NCBI RefSeq assembly: GCF_014651955.1
Contig: NZ_BMXW01000001.1
Span: 205,956-269,955 of the forward strand
From: Shewanella fodinae
Lineage (GTDB): Bacteria; Pseudomonadota; Gammaproteobacteria; Enterobacterales; Shewanellaceae
Reading direction: 5' to 3'
DNA: 64,000 nucleotides
The translations under genes were made by a program, and so were the position numbers. The notes beneath the pieces were generated by a model. The model saw nothing but the letters and a program-made list of their open reading frames with translations, searched no databases and was not told where the DNA came from. This document shows, one piece after another, positions 45,914 through 54,028 of this stretch. Position 1 is the first letter of the stretch. Each line of letters opens with the position of its first letter.

Positions 45914-46102
45914 TTAGGCTGTTTCACAACGGATAGGAATACCCGAAGGCATTGGCTTGGGATTACCCAGATAACACTGCCGGGTGTTTACCGTTAGCTG
46001 AATCTGCTGGTTCGGCAGTATAGCAACTTCCAACCACCGCGACAGTGTTTTGCAGACGCAAAAAATGAAGTTTATTGTTCGATATAACCGATTAAACCTC
46101 AC
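45914..46102 (-). CDS. possible small protein downstream of nrdG
   Basis: A 62-residue ORF starting with GTG, 4 bp after the nrdG stop. It begins MRFNRLYRTINFIFCVCKTL and ends GNPKPMPSGIPIRCETA with three Cys. No strong ribosome-binding site, but the tight spacing would allow coupling to nrdG. No family recognised. It may be real or fortuitous. Confidence 0.35.
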   Translation of the reverse strand: MRFNRLYRTINFIFCVCKTLSRWLEVAILPNQQIQLTVNTRQCYLGNPKPMPSGIPIRCETA

Positions 46103-46106
46103 GTCA

Positions 46107-46580
46107 TTACTGATGTTCGTGCAGATGATGCACTATCTGGTTACTGGAACCGCGATACAGTAGTGAAGGGTCTGCCAGCGACTGCTCAAATTTACCGTCA
46201 ATCAATACGTCAATATAAGGCAGTATCGCGCGTTGCGCGGCAGTTAATTCATTGAGTTTGTAACCGGTCCATAACCAGATATCCTTGCCTTCGCACTCTT
46301 GCCGAACCCGTTTCACTAACTGCAACACCGCCGGAACGTTGCCAGGAAATAATGGATCGCCGCCCGATAAAGACAATCCTCGCCGATGAATACGGTTATC
46401 GTTTAAGTCATGGATAATCTGATCTTCCATTGGCTGATCAAATAGATGACCTGAGCGCGGATCCCATGTGGACTGGTTATAACAACCGCGACACTGGTGT
46501 TCACAGCCAGCAACAAACAACGTGCACCGCGTTCCGGGGCCATTAACAACATCGACCTGATAATAACGATGATAATTCAT
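46107..46580 (-). CDS. nrdG: anaerobic ribonucleotide reductase activating protein
   Basis: A 157-residue radical-SAM activase that generates the glycyl radical of NrdD. The iron-sulfur cluster cysteines are in VAGCEHQCRGCYNQSTW, followed by the SAM-site motif LSLSGGDPLFPGNV and DIWLWTGYKL. It lies 45 bp after nrdD, forming the usual nrdDG operon. It acts in the cytoplasm without oxygen. Confidence 0.95.
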   Translation of the reverse strand: MNYHRYYQVDVVNGPGTRCTLFVAGCEHQCRGCYNQSTWDPRSGHLFDQPMEDQIIHDLNDNRIHRRGLSLSGGDPLFPGNVPAVLQLVKRVRQECEGKDIWLWTGYKLNELTAAQRAILPYIDVLIDGKFEQSLADPSLLYRGSSNQIVHHLHEHQ

Positions 46581-46625
46581 GGTACTTGCCCTCCAGTGCG
46601 CCCCGATGGGCGCACCTGTGTCAGC

Positions 46626-48743
46626 TCAGAGATGTTTAACGCGGCGTTTGACTTCTTCCTGTTTACCCTGGTTAAACGGACGAGCATCAGGGCTTCCCAA
46701 ATAACCACACACACGGCGGATAACCGAGACGCGAGCGGGATCATGGTTACCACATTTCGGGCAGACAAAGCCTTTACTGGTACAACTGAATTCACCGGTA
46801 AAGCCGCAGTCATAACATTCATCTATCGGTGTATTGGTACCATAGTACGGAACACGGCTGTAACTGTAGTCCCAAACATTTTCCAGCGCTTCCTTATTGT
46901 GCTGCATATTCGGATATTCACCGTAGCAAATGAAGCCACCGTTCGATACTTCTGGATAAGGTTGTTCAAAGTCGATTTTATCGTAAGGATTAACGGACTT
47001 TTCCACGTCCAGATGGAAACTGTTGGTATAGTAGCCCTTATCAGTTACCCCCGGCACTAAACCAAATGCTTTTGCATCGAGTTTAGCAAAGCGGTTACAG
47101 AGGTTTTCGCTAGGTGTAGCGTACAGGCTGAAACCATAGCCGGTTTCCTCTTTCCAGCGCACGGTAGCCGCTTTTAGGTAGGCCACTATATCTACCGCCT
47201 TTTGCCGTAGTTGTTCACTGTCATAAACATGGGTTGCAGTGCCATACAGGGCATTGATCGCTTCGTGCACACCAATGTAACCGAGTGAAATAGAAGCGCG
47301 GCCGTTTTTGAAGATATCCGCAATGCAGTCATCCGCTTGCAAACGCACGCCACAGGCGCCTTCCATATACAGGATTGGAGCCACCCGAGCTTTGACATTT
47401 TTCAGGCGATCAATGCGGGTATCCAGCGCTTTGCGGGCAATCGCCAGACGTTCATCCAGTATCCGGTAAAAAGCTTTTTCATCGCCTTTTGCTTCAAGTG
47501 CAATCCGTGGCAGGTTAAGACTAACCACCCCTAGGTTATTGCGACCTTCGTGCTGTAACTGGCCATCTTGCTCGTAGGCACCGAGGAAGCTACGGCATCC
47601 CATAGGCGTTTTGAAGGAGCCGGTTACCCGTACCACTTCGTCGTAGTTCAGGATATCTGGGTACATGCGCATGGTAGAGCATTTCAGCGCTAGCTGTTTC
47701 ACATCATAATTGCAATCACCGGGCTTATGGTTAACGCCATCGCGAATGGCAAATACCAGTTTCGGGAATACCGCAGTCTTATGATTTTTCCCCAAGCCTT
47801 CCATGCGGATTTTCAGGATTGACTGCTGGATCAGACGCGACTGCCAGCTAGTGCCCAATCCAAACCCCAAGGTAACGAAGGGAGTCTGGCCATTGGCAGT
47901 GTGCAGCGTATTGACTTCATATTCCAGCGACTGGAAGGCATCGTGGCACTCTTTTTCAGTGCGTTCTTCAGCGTAAGCTGCCGCGTTTTCGATACCCCAC
48001 TTTTGCGCCACTTCCATATGTTTTTCATAACTTTTGGTCACAAAAGGTGCCAATACTTCATCGATACGGTTGATGGTAGTACCGCCATAAATATGGCTGG
48101 CTACCTGCGCAATAATCTGTGCTGTCACCGCTGTGGCGGTAGAGATAGATTTAGGGGTTTCAATTTCCGCATTACCCATTTTGAAACCATGGTTCAGCAT
48201 GCCACCCAGATCGATCAACATACAATTGAACATCGGAAAGAAAGGTGCATAATCCAGGTCGTGATAATGGATTTCGCCACGTTCATGGGCATCCACCACG
48301 TCTTTGGGCAGGATATGGTGCTTGGCATAGTGTTTTGCCACAATTCCGGCCAACAAGTCGCGTTGAGTTGGAATGACTTTGGCGTCTTTGTTAGCATTTT
48401 CGTTCAGTAGTGAAGTATTGGTCTGCTCCACTAAGCCACGGATTTCTAGGCTCAGTTTACTACCGGTTTCCCGGCAGATGTCACGATCGTGACGGTATTC
48501 GATATAAGCTCGAGCAACAGTTTTATAGGGGCCATCCATCAGCAGGTTTTCTACTCGGTCCTGCAATTCTTGGATAGCAACCTCTGGTTTTTCTCTCACT
48601 GCCGCAGAGACAACAGCAGCGACAGTTGCAGCATAGTCGACATCGTTAATACCACAGTGCGTCGAGGCTGCCAGCACCGCATCCCGGATTCTGTTTTCAT
48701 CGAATTGGGTACGGCACCCATCCCTCTTTATCACTACTGGCAT
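46626..48743 (-). CDS. nrdD: anaerobic ribonucleoside-triphosphate reductase
   Basis: A 705-residue class III reductase that makes dNTPs under anaerobic conditions. An ATP-cone domain (residues about 2-95, KRDGCRTQFDENRIRDAV) precedes the ten-stranded barrel. The C-terminus has four zinc cysteines (CYDCGFTGEF, CPKCGNHDP) and the glycyl-radical loop RRVCGYLGSPDARP with Gly680. GGAG at 8 nt supports the ATG at 48743; a GTG three codons upstream overlaps this site. NrdR boxes and an FNR-like site lie upstream, indicating control by dNTP level and oxygen. Confidence 0.96.
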   Translation of the reverse strand: MPVVIKRDGCRTQFDENRIRDAVLAASTHCGINDVDYAATVAAVVSAAVREKPEVAIQELQDRVENLLMDGPYKTVARAYIEYRHDRDICRETGSKLSLEIRGLVEQTNTSLLNENANKDAKVIPTQRDLLAGIVAKHYAKHHILPKDVVDAHERGEIHYHDLDYAPFFPMFNCMLIDLGGMLNHGFKMGNAEIETPKSISTATAVTAQIIAQVASHIYGGTTINRIDEVLAPFVTKSYEKHMEVAQKWGIENAAAYAEERTEKECHDAFQSLEYEVNTLHTANGQTPFVTLGFGLGTSWQSRLIQQSILKIRMEGLGKNHKTAVFPKLVFAIRDGVNHKPGDCNYDVKQLALKCSTMRMYPDILNYDEVVRVTGSFKTPMGCRSFLGAYEQDGQLQHEGRNNLGVVSLNLPRIALEAKGDEKAFYRILDERLAIARKALDTRIDRLKNVKARVAPILYMEGACGVRLQADDCIADIFKNGRASISLGYIGVHEAINALYGTATHVYDSEQLRQKAVDIVAYLKAATVRWKEETGYGFSLYATPSENLCNRFAKLDAKAFGLVPGVTDKGYYTNSFHLDVEKSVNPYDKIDFEQPYPEVSNGGFICYGEYPNMQHNKEALENVWDYSYSRVPYYGTNTPIDECYDCGFTGEFSCTSKGFVCPKCGNHDPARVSVIRRVCGYLGSPDARPFNQGKQEEVKRRVKHL

Positions 48744-48771
48744 GATCTTCACTCCGTTTTGTCATTGTTAT

Positions 48772-48787
48772 CACCATATATAGTGCT
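48772..48787. promoter_or_regulatory. NrdR box 1 upstream of nrdD
   Basis: CACCATATATAGTGCT matches the NrdR consensus ACACWATATATWGTGT well. It is paired with a second box about 30 bp away (three helical turns), the typical NrdR arrangement. Confidence 0.75.
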
Positions 48788-48800
48788 CATTTTTTAGCTA

Positions 48801-48816
48801 AACACTATATGTGGTA
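48801..48816. promoter_or_regulatory. NrdR box 2 upstream of nrdD
   Basis: AACACTATATGTGGTA, the partner of box 1, with the same symmetric ACTATAT/ATGTGG core. Confidence 0.75.
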
Positions 48817-48846
48817 AGATTAGGCTACAAAACCACTAGGGATATA

Positions 48847-48860
48847 TTGATCTGGATCAT
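48847..48860. promoter_or_regulatory. FNR-like site upstream of nrdD
   Basis: TTGATCTGGATCAT agrees with the FNR consensus TTGAT-N4-ATCAA at 9 of 10 positions. It lies about 100 bp upstream of the nrdD start, suiting activation when oxygen is absent (EtrA/FNR in Shewanella). Confidence 0.65.
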
Positions 48861-48990
48861 GTAAAAGGACGGCTGTCGTAACTTGGCAGAAATTGTTGTT
48901 GCGGTCAGCTAATTGTGACCATTTGCTACTTGACCCAATGGCCAGTCAGCGATAGTAACGCAAATGCTGCGGAAAATATCTGACTCCAAA

Positions 48991-49023
48991 CACAAGCGCC
49001 GGTCATACGAACCGGCGGCTGTG
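48991..49023 (-). terminator. probable terminator of the patatin-like gene
   Basis: A long stem (CACAGCCGCCGGT with ACCGGCGCTTGTG, 7-nt loop, small internal mismatch) is followed by only TTT on the minus strand, about 18 bp after the stop. Confidence 0.5.
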
Positions 49024-49040
49024 TATAACTGGATCGCGTG

Positions 49041-49997
49041 TTATAACTCACCCAATACCGCATCAATTAAATGCGCTGATTGCTTGACCGCATTTTCTCC
49101 AGCGGCAATGGCTTCTACTGCGCGATGAAATTCCATAGTCCCAATTTCCGATACTTTGGGCAGCAAGCAGAAGTCTGGTGGATCGCCCACCAATCGCGCA
49201 CGTTTATGACGCTGTTCCAAAATATCCATCGATTGCGACATCACCGCCAGCATACCGGGCTCAGTTTTATTCCCCAAGGAGAACTTGTTGGTGAGGCCGG
49301 CAATGTAGTCTTTCCCTTTTGCCAACAGATCCATAAAGCCAGAGTCATTGTGGTTGCCTGATTTTGCAGTCGCTGTCACGACTTCCTGGCGGGTATTTTT
49401 ACCTTGCACATTCACGGGCAACACTTGCAGCTTTTCACGTCGGTAGCCATGTAAATCCACCCCAATCACCACCTGACAGCCCATCGCTCGCGCCACAGAT
49501 ACCGGAATAGGATTCACCACCGCACCATCCACCAGCCACCGTTTGCCCTGCCGTACTGGCGACATGAAGCCCGGCATCGAACAAGAAGCGCGCACCGCCT
49601 GCCGTAAATCGCCATTACGAAACCAGACTTCTTGCCCTGAATACAGATCTGTGGCAACCGCGATAAACGGTTTTTTCAGATCTTCAATTAACAAGTCACC
49701 AATCCGGCTCTGGATCGCATCGAAAACCTTATCGCCGCTGATAAGTCCACCTCGGCGCCAACTAATATCCATTAGGCCAAGCACATCCCAGCTGGAAAAA
49801 CTGCAGACCCATTCTTCCAACTCTTCCAGTCGGTCATTAGCATAGGCAGCCCCGACCAAAGCACCAACGGAACAACCGGCAATCTTTTGCGGATGGATCC
49901 CCATATCCGCCAACCCTTTAAGCACACCAATGTGTGCCCAGCCCTTGGCGGCGCCACTGCCCAAGGCAATACCTATGATGGGTGAAGCGTTTTCCAT
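49041..49997 (-). CDS. patatin-like phospholipase family protein (RssA-like)
   Basis: A 318-residue patatin-domain protein. The oxyanion-hole loop is GSGAAKGWAHIGVLKGL, the nucleophile Ser is in GCSVGALVGAAY (GxSxG) and the catalytic Asp is in VDGAVVNPIPV (DGA). The C-terminal 110 residues extend past the core. Likely a lipid acyl hydrolase; the RssA-like family has no settled substrate. The ATG at 49997 is supported by GAGGAG, though 10 nt away. It is divergent from the DEAD-box gene. Confidence 0.88.
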   Translation of the reverse strand: MENASPIIGIALGSGAAKGWAHIGVLKGLADMGIHPQKIAGCSVGALVGAAYANDRLEELEEWVCSFSSWDVLGLMDISWRRGGLISGDKVFDAIQSRIGDLLIEDLKKPFIAVATDLYSGQEVWFRNGDLRQAVRASCSMPGFMSPVRQGKRWLVDGAVVNPIPVSVARAMGCQVVIGVDLHGYRREKLQVLPVNVQGKNTRQEVVTATAKSGNHNDSGFMDLLAKGKDYIAGLTNKFSLGNKTEPGMLAVMSQSMDILEQRHKRARLVGDPPDFCLLPKVSEIGTMEFHRAVEAIAAGENAVKQSAHLIDAVLGEL

Positions 49998-50151
49998 CTG
50001 TGTGTTTCTCCTCGTTGGCAATAACTCATGCAAGGTTATAGCGCCCCCATTCTATCGGGGTGACAAAATCAAACTCAAGCATATCAAATGCTGACTGGCA
50101 GAAAATTCCAACAGAACTAACATGAAAACTGCCTAACGCTGTAAAAACCGC

Positions 50152-50157
50152 TATAAT
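50152..50157 (+). promoter_or_regulatory. -10 element of the DEAD-box helicase promoter
   Basis: A perfect TATAAT 30 bp upstream of the TTG start; the -35 hexamer is weak. Confidence 0.5.
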
Positions 50158-50187
50158 ACGCGCCGCTGAATTTTATGGAGACAATCT

Positions 50188-51528
50188 TTGCAATTTTCCG
50201 ATTTTTCGTTGGATAAACGCCTGCTGCAATCCCTTAAACATTTGGGTATTGATCAGCCAACCGAGATCCAAGCTAGTGCTATCCCGATAGCGCTGGCAGG
50301 ACACGATTTGATGGCGTCATCCCAAACTGGCTCGGGTAAAACCCTGGCATTTTTGTTGCCAGCATTGCAAAGGCTGATGGCGACCCGCGCCCTCAGTAAA
50401 CAAGACCCGCGCGCGTTGATCCTGCTGCCTACCCGTGAGTTGGCCAATCAGGTATACAGTCAATTACGGCTGTTAGTGGCCAATACTCAGTTCAAAGCCG
50501 TAAGCATTCTTGGTGGCGAGAATTTCAACGATCAAGCCAAGGCGCTGGCAAGGAATCCCCATATTATTGTGGCAACGCCAGGGCGTATCGCTGATCATCT
50601 GGCGCAACGTCATCTTTACCTTAACGGATTGGAATTGCTGATCCTCGACGAAGCAGACCGTATGCTGGATCTGGGATTTGCCACGCAATTGCGCGCTATT
50701 CATCAGGCTGCTGATCATCGGCGACGGCAGACCTTGATGTTTTCTGCCACACTGGCTCATGATGATATTCACGAACTGGCGGCAGAGTTACTGAACTCGC
50801 CTGAGCATGTGGCCATTGGTTCCAGTCATGAAACCCATCAGGACATTCATCAGCGGGTCTATCTGTGCGACCATCTAGATCATAAAGAATCCTTGCTGCT
50901 GGCACTACTAAAAGCGGGGATACACAAGCAGATAATGATTTTTACCGCTACCCGAGATGATACTGAAAGACTGGCGACTAAACTGGATCAGCAAGGTTAC
51001 TCGGCCATCGCGCTCAGTGGTGAACTGAAACAAGCTAGCCGTAACCAGATTATGGATCAGTTCAGTCGTGGTCAGCAGCAGATCCTAGTGACAACCGATG
51101 TTGCCTCCCGAGGCTTGGATCTGCTCAACGTGTCGCTGGTGATAAACTTCGATATGCCGAAGTTTGCCGAAGAGTATGTGCATCGCATCGGACGGACGGG
51201 ACGAGCAGGTGCAAAAGGTGATGCTATATCATTAGTGGGCCCAAAGGACTGGGCGGCCTATACCCGCGTGGTTGCCTTCTTGGCACAAGCGCCGGAAACA
51301 GCGGTGATAGCAGGCCTGGAACCGACATTTAACGGACTGGCACCCAAACAGCCACAGGCCAAGCGTCGAGTTGCGAGTAAGTCTACCGCTAAGCTAGGCG
51401 CGACTGTTGATAAACCTCGTAAATCACAGGCTCGCGACAAGCGTTTCCTCACGGCCGTAGATGCTGGGGATATGCCGATGCGCCGTAAACCGGCGCAGAC
51501 GGTAAATACTGATGAATCAGAAGAATAA
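50188..51528 (+). CDS. DEAD-box ATP-dependent RNA helicase
   Basis: A 446-residue DEAD-box helicase. Q motif (FSDFSLDKRLLQSLKHLGIDQPTEIQ), Walker A SSQTGSGKT, PTRELA, DEAD box LILDEADRMLD, SAT motif and HRIGRTGRAG are all present. The C-terminus is a short basic tail (AKRRVASKS...) that probably binds RNA. It resembles RhlE/SrmB relatives that assist ribosome assembly or RNA decay; exact orthology is not clear. The start is TTG with GGAG at 7 nt. It is followed at 34 bp by DUF3010 and YgjP genes on the same strand. Confidence 0.92.
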   Translation: MQFSDFSLDKRLLQSLKHLGIDQPTEIQASAIPIALAGHDLMASSQTGSGKTLAFLLPALQRLMATRALSKQDPRALILLPTRELANQVYSQLRLLVANTQFKAVSILGGENFNDQAKALARNPHIIVATPGRIADHLAQRHLYLNGLELLILDEADRMLDLGFATQLRAIHQAADHRRRQTLMFSATLAHDDIHELAAELLNSPEHVAIGSSHETHQDIHQRVYLCDHLDHKESLLLALLKAGIHKQIMIFTATRDDTERLATKLDQQGYSAIALSGELKQASRNQIMDQFSRGQQQILVTTDVASRGLDLLNVSLVINFDMPKFAEEYVHRIGRTGRAGAKGDAISLVGPKDWAAYTRVVAFLAQAPETAVIAGLEPTFNGLAPKQPQAKRRVASKSTAKLGATVDKPRKSQARDKRFLTAVDAGDMPMRRKPAQTVNTDESEE

Positions 51529-51562
51529 TGGCGATAAGCCAACAACCAATGCAAGGATATTT

Positions 51563-52003
51563 ATGCGCGTTTGTGGTGTTGAATTAAAAGGCAGCGAAGC
51601 TGTTATCTGTTTGGTGAGCTATAAAGGTGACAGCTATAACGTCCCAGAATGCCGCCGCCACTCTTTTACCCTGACAGACCCGGCTGATTTGGAAGCCATT
51701 CGCGAATTTCATTTCGCGTTTCATAAATTGCTGGAAGACTATCAGGTTGACGAAGTGGTCGTGATTGCCCGCGAGTACAAAGGTAAGTTTGTTGGTAGTG
51801 CCGTCAGCTACAAGCTAGAGAGTGCTATCCAGCTCGGAAAGACACCAGTCGCGATGCTGACCCCCCAAGCCATCCGCGAACAGAACAAACGGAATCCACC
51901 ACTGGTAGATTTTGCAGCATTGGAGTTGCGTAAGTTCCAGCAACCGGCCTTTGAAGCCGCTTACGCCTACCTCACCCAAAAACGTTTTGCCAAAGAAGAC
52001 TGA
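51563..52003 (+). CDS. DUF3010-family protein
   Basis: A 146-residue protein of the DUF3010 family. It begins MRVCGVELKGSEAVICLV, a pattern reminiscent of RNase H-like folds, and ends with a helix containing KKRF-type basic residues. Function unknown. The ATG at 51563 has AAGGA upstream; a longer frame overlaps the helicase gene. Its TGA overlaps the ATG of the next gene (TGATG), so the two are coupled. Confidence 0.82.
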   Translation: MRVCGVELKGSEAVICLVSYKGDSYNVPECRRHSFTLTDPADLEAIREFHFAFHKLLEDYQVDEVVVIAREYKGKFVGSAVSYKLESAIQLGKTPVAMLTPQAIREQNKRNPPLVDFAALELRKFQQPAFEAAYAYLTQKRFAKED

Positions 52004-52509
52004 TGGTAATTGACTATCTGGCCCATTACAGTGAAGAGGTGCGCGCTAAAATCGCCGCATTACAGCAGCAGGGTCAGCTAGCGCCATTTTTGTTACAGCG
52101 CCATCCAGATGTGCATCAAATCCGCTCCGATCGTGCGCTTTATGACTTCACCATAGCCCTAAAAAACCGCTATTTGCGGCAAGCAGCGCCATTAGCAAAA
52201 GTATGTTTTGACGACAGAATCACCCTTAGTCACCAAGCATTAGGCCTGCATACCTACGCCGCTAGGCGGCAAGGTAATAAGGTAAAAACCAAAAATGAAA
52301 TCCGTATCTCGTCACGCCTGAAACGGGTACCTGAGGCGTTTCTGCGGATGTTGGTCGTACATGAACTGGCGCATCTGAAAGAGAAAGAACACAACAAAGC
52401 TTTTTATCAGCTTTGCTGCCATATGCAGCCGGATTACCATCAATTGGAATTTGAATTACGGCTGTACCTGATGCTGGCAGATACAGACAGCGACCCATAT
52501 CAGTCGTAA
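52003..52509 (+). CDS. YgjP-like metallopeptidase-domain protein
   Basis: A 168-residue protein with the YgjP/WLM (DUF45) fold. The zinc motif is VVHELAHLKEKEHNKAFYQLC (HExxH-like HELAH with a third ligand in EH). N-terminal helices precede a beta sheet (KNEIRISSRLKRVPE). Proteolysis is plausible but not shown for the family. It is translationally coupled to DUF3010 and co-directional with the helicase gene; a terminator follows. Confidence 0.85.
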   Translation: MVIDYLAHYSEEVRAKIAALQQQGQLAPFLLQRHPDVHQIRSDRALYDFTIALKNRYLRQAAPLAKVCFDDRITLSHQALGLHTYAARRQGNKVKTKNEIRISSRLKRVPEAFLRMLVVHELAHLKEKEHNKAFYQLCCHMQPDYHQLEFELRLYLMLADTDSDPYQS

Positions 52510-52554
52510 CCCGCGGCCCACCACGCAGGTACGCATTGACAATGCTAGAAATAA

Positions 52555-52582
52555 CAAGGCTGCCTGATGGCAGCCTTGTTTT
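52555..52582. terminator. rho-independent terminator between ygjP-like and mepM-like genes
   Basis: CAAGGCTGCC, loop TGAT, GGCAGCCTTG, followed by TTTT on the plus strand; it lies between two convergent genes. Confidence 0.8.
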
Positions 52583-52599
52583 ATCTCATTCACATGGCA

Positions 52600-53886
52600 T
52601 CAGCCAAGATTCATCATATGTTTACGGGAAGCAACTAACTGTTCGAATGACTGTTTATCATGACCAGCCAAATGCCCTGCCATTGGGATTTGAGCTGTCA
52701 TCGGATTCACCGGATGACCATTAATATGGAATTCATAGTGCAGATGTGGCCCGGTAATACGCCCAGTAGCACCAGATAAGGCAATCACATCGCCACGACT
52801 AACGCGCTGCCCCTTATGTACCAGCGCTTTTGACAGGTGCAAGTAACGGGTGGTGTATTTACTGTCATGTTCAATCACTATGTATTTACCGGCATAAGGG
52901 TGATTTGTCACCAGCGTTACCACGCCATCACCGGTCGCAACCACTTTGGTGCCCACTGGTGTCGCGAAATCAGTGCCGTTATGCGGTGCAATGCGTCCGG
53001 TGACCGGATGGTGCCGATGGGGGTTAAATGCCGAGCTGACGCGATACTGCTTCAATAATGGAAAACGCTGGAACGCTCTAACCAGACTCTGGCCATTCTC
53101 GTCATAAAAGTTGCCATCACTGTTCTGAAACGCCGTGACATGGCTCCGGCCCATATTGATGCTGACACCAAGAATACGGCTAACCCCGGTAGATTCTCCT
53201 GCCACATACTGATCATTGAGCAAGACTGAAAAACTGTCGCCTGCACGTAAATCTCTGGCAAAATTTAGTTTATCTTTCAGCAGCATTTCAATACGCTGAA
53301 TTTCTGCCGCACTCAAACCAACTTTTTCAGCGGAACGATAGAAAGACCCTTGGATGCCACCACTGATAATACGATCCTGCCAATCCCCGGGGATGTTGAT
53401 TTCATTAACTTCGTAACCACCTTCGGGATAGCGGTTGAACACCACTTGCCGCGCGGCGTTAAAGTACAATTCCAACTTACTGAGGTTGCCCTGCTCATCC
53501 TGCCAGAAACTGATGCGGTTACCCGGCATCAAGGTGTCTAATGCCAGCACATCCAGATCCGCTTCTAGCACTTTATACATAGTTTGCTGATCGACCCCGG
53601 CCTTGGCAAACAAAGCGCTCAAAGTATCACCAGGCTCAATAGTATGCACAAAGGAAGGATGTTTGATTAAAGGGGCAGTTATCGGTGCGGGCTGGGTCAG
53701 AATGGATTCAACATCTAGCTGCAACGGTACACGCTGAGGGCTGACGTCCTGACTCGTGGGCCACAAGATAGCGGCACCGATTAACAAGCCGCTAGCCAAC
53801 AATAAGGTTTTATGAATAGAAGGAAGCGCCTGCAAACGCATCACCGGGTTAAAATTCAACCATGAGATTTTCTCTGCTTGCAACAC
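52600..53886 (-). CDS. mepM: M23 peptidoglycan DD-endopeptidase, MepM/YebA-like
   Basis: A 428-residue envelope enzyme that cuts peptide cross-links so that new murein can be inserted. An N-terminal anchor helix (TLLLASGLLIGAAILW) is followed by an OapA/LysM-like region (FVHTIEPGDTLSALFAKAGVD). The C-terminal M23 domain (about 280-400) has zinc ligands in HNGTDFATPVG and GPHLHYEFHING. The start is TTG preceded by AGGAGAG. It lies next to, but apart from, the sbcC gene. Confidence 0.9.
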   Translation of the reverse strand: MLQAEKISWLNFNPVMRLQALPSIHKTLLLASGLLIGAAILWPTSQDVSPQRVPLQLDVESILTQPAPITAPLIKHPSFVHTIEPGDTLSALFAKAGVDQQTMYKVLEADLDVLALDTLMPGNRISFWQDEQGNLSKLELYFNAARQVVFNRYPEGGYEVNEINIPGDWQDRIISGGIQGSFYRSAEKVGLSAAEIQRIEMLLKDKLNFARDLRAGDSFSVLLNDQYVAGESTGVSRILGVSINMGRSHVTAFQNSDGNFYDENGQSLVRAFQRFPLLKQYRVSSAFNPHRHHPVTGRIAPHNGTDFATPVGTKVVATGDGVVTLVTNHPYAGKYIVIEHDSKYTTRYLHLSKALVHKGQRVSRGDVIALSGATGRITGPHLHYEFHINGHPVNPMTAQIPMAGHLAGHDKQSFEQLVASRKHMMNLG

Positions 53887-54028
53887 TTCTCTCCTGCACT
53901 GACATCAATAAAACCCCCTCAGAAATAGGGGGAAACGCCAAAGTTATATCAAAAAAAGGTCGAGATACAAGCGCTACATGCTACCTATGTCACATTAGAT
54001 ACAAATTTCGCCAATTTTGTACACTATC

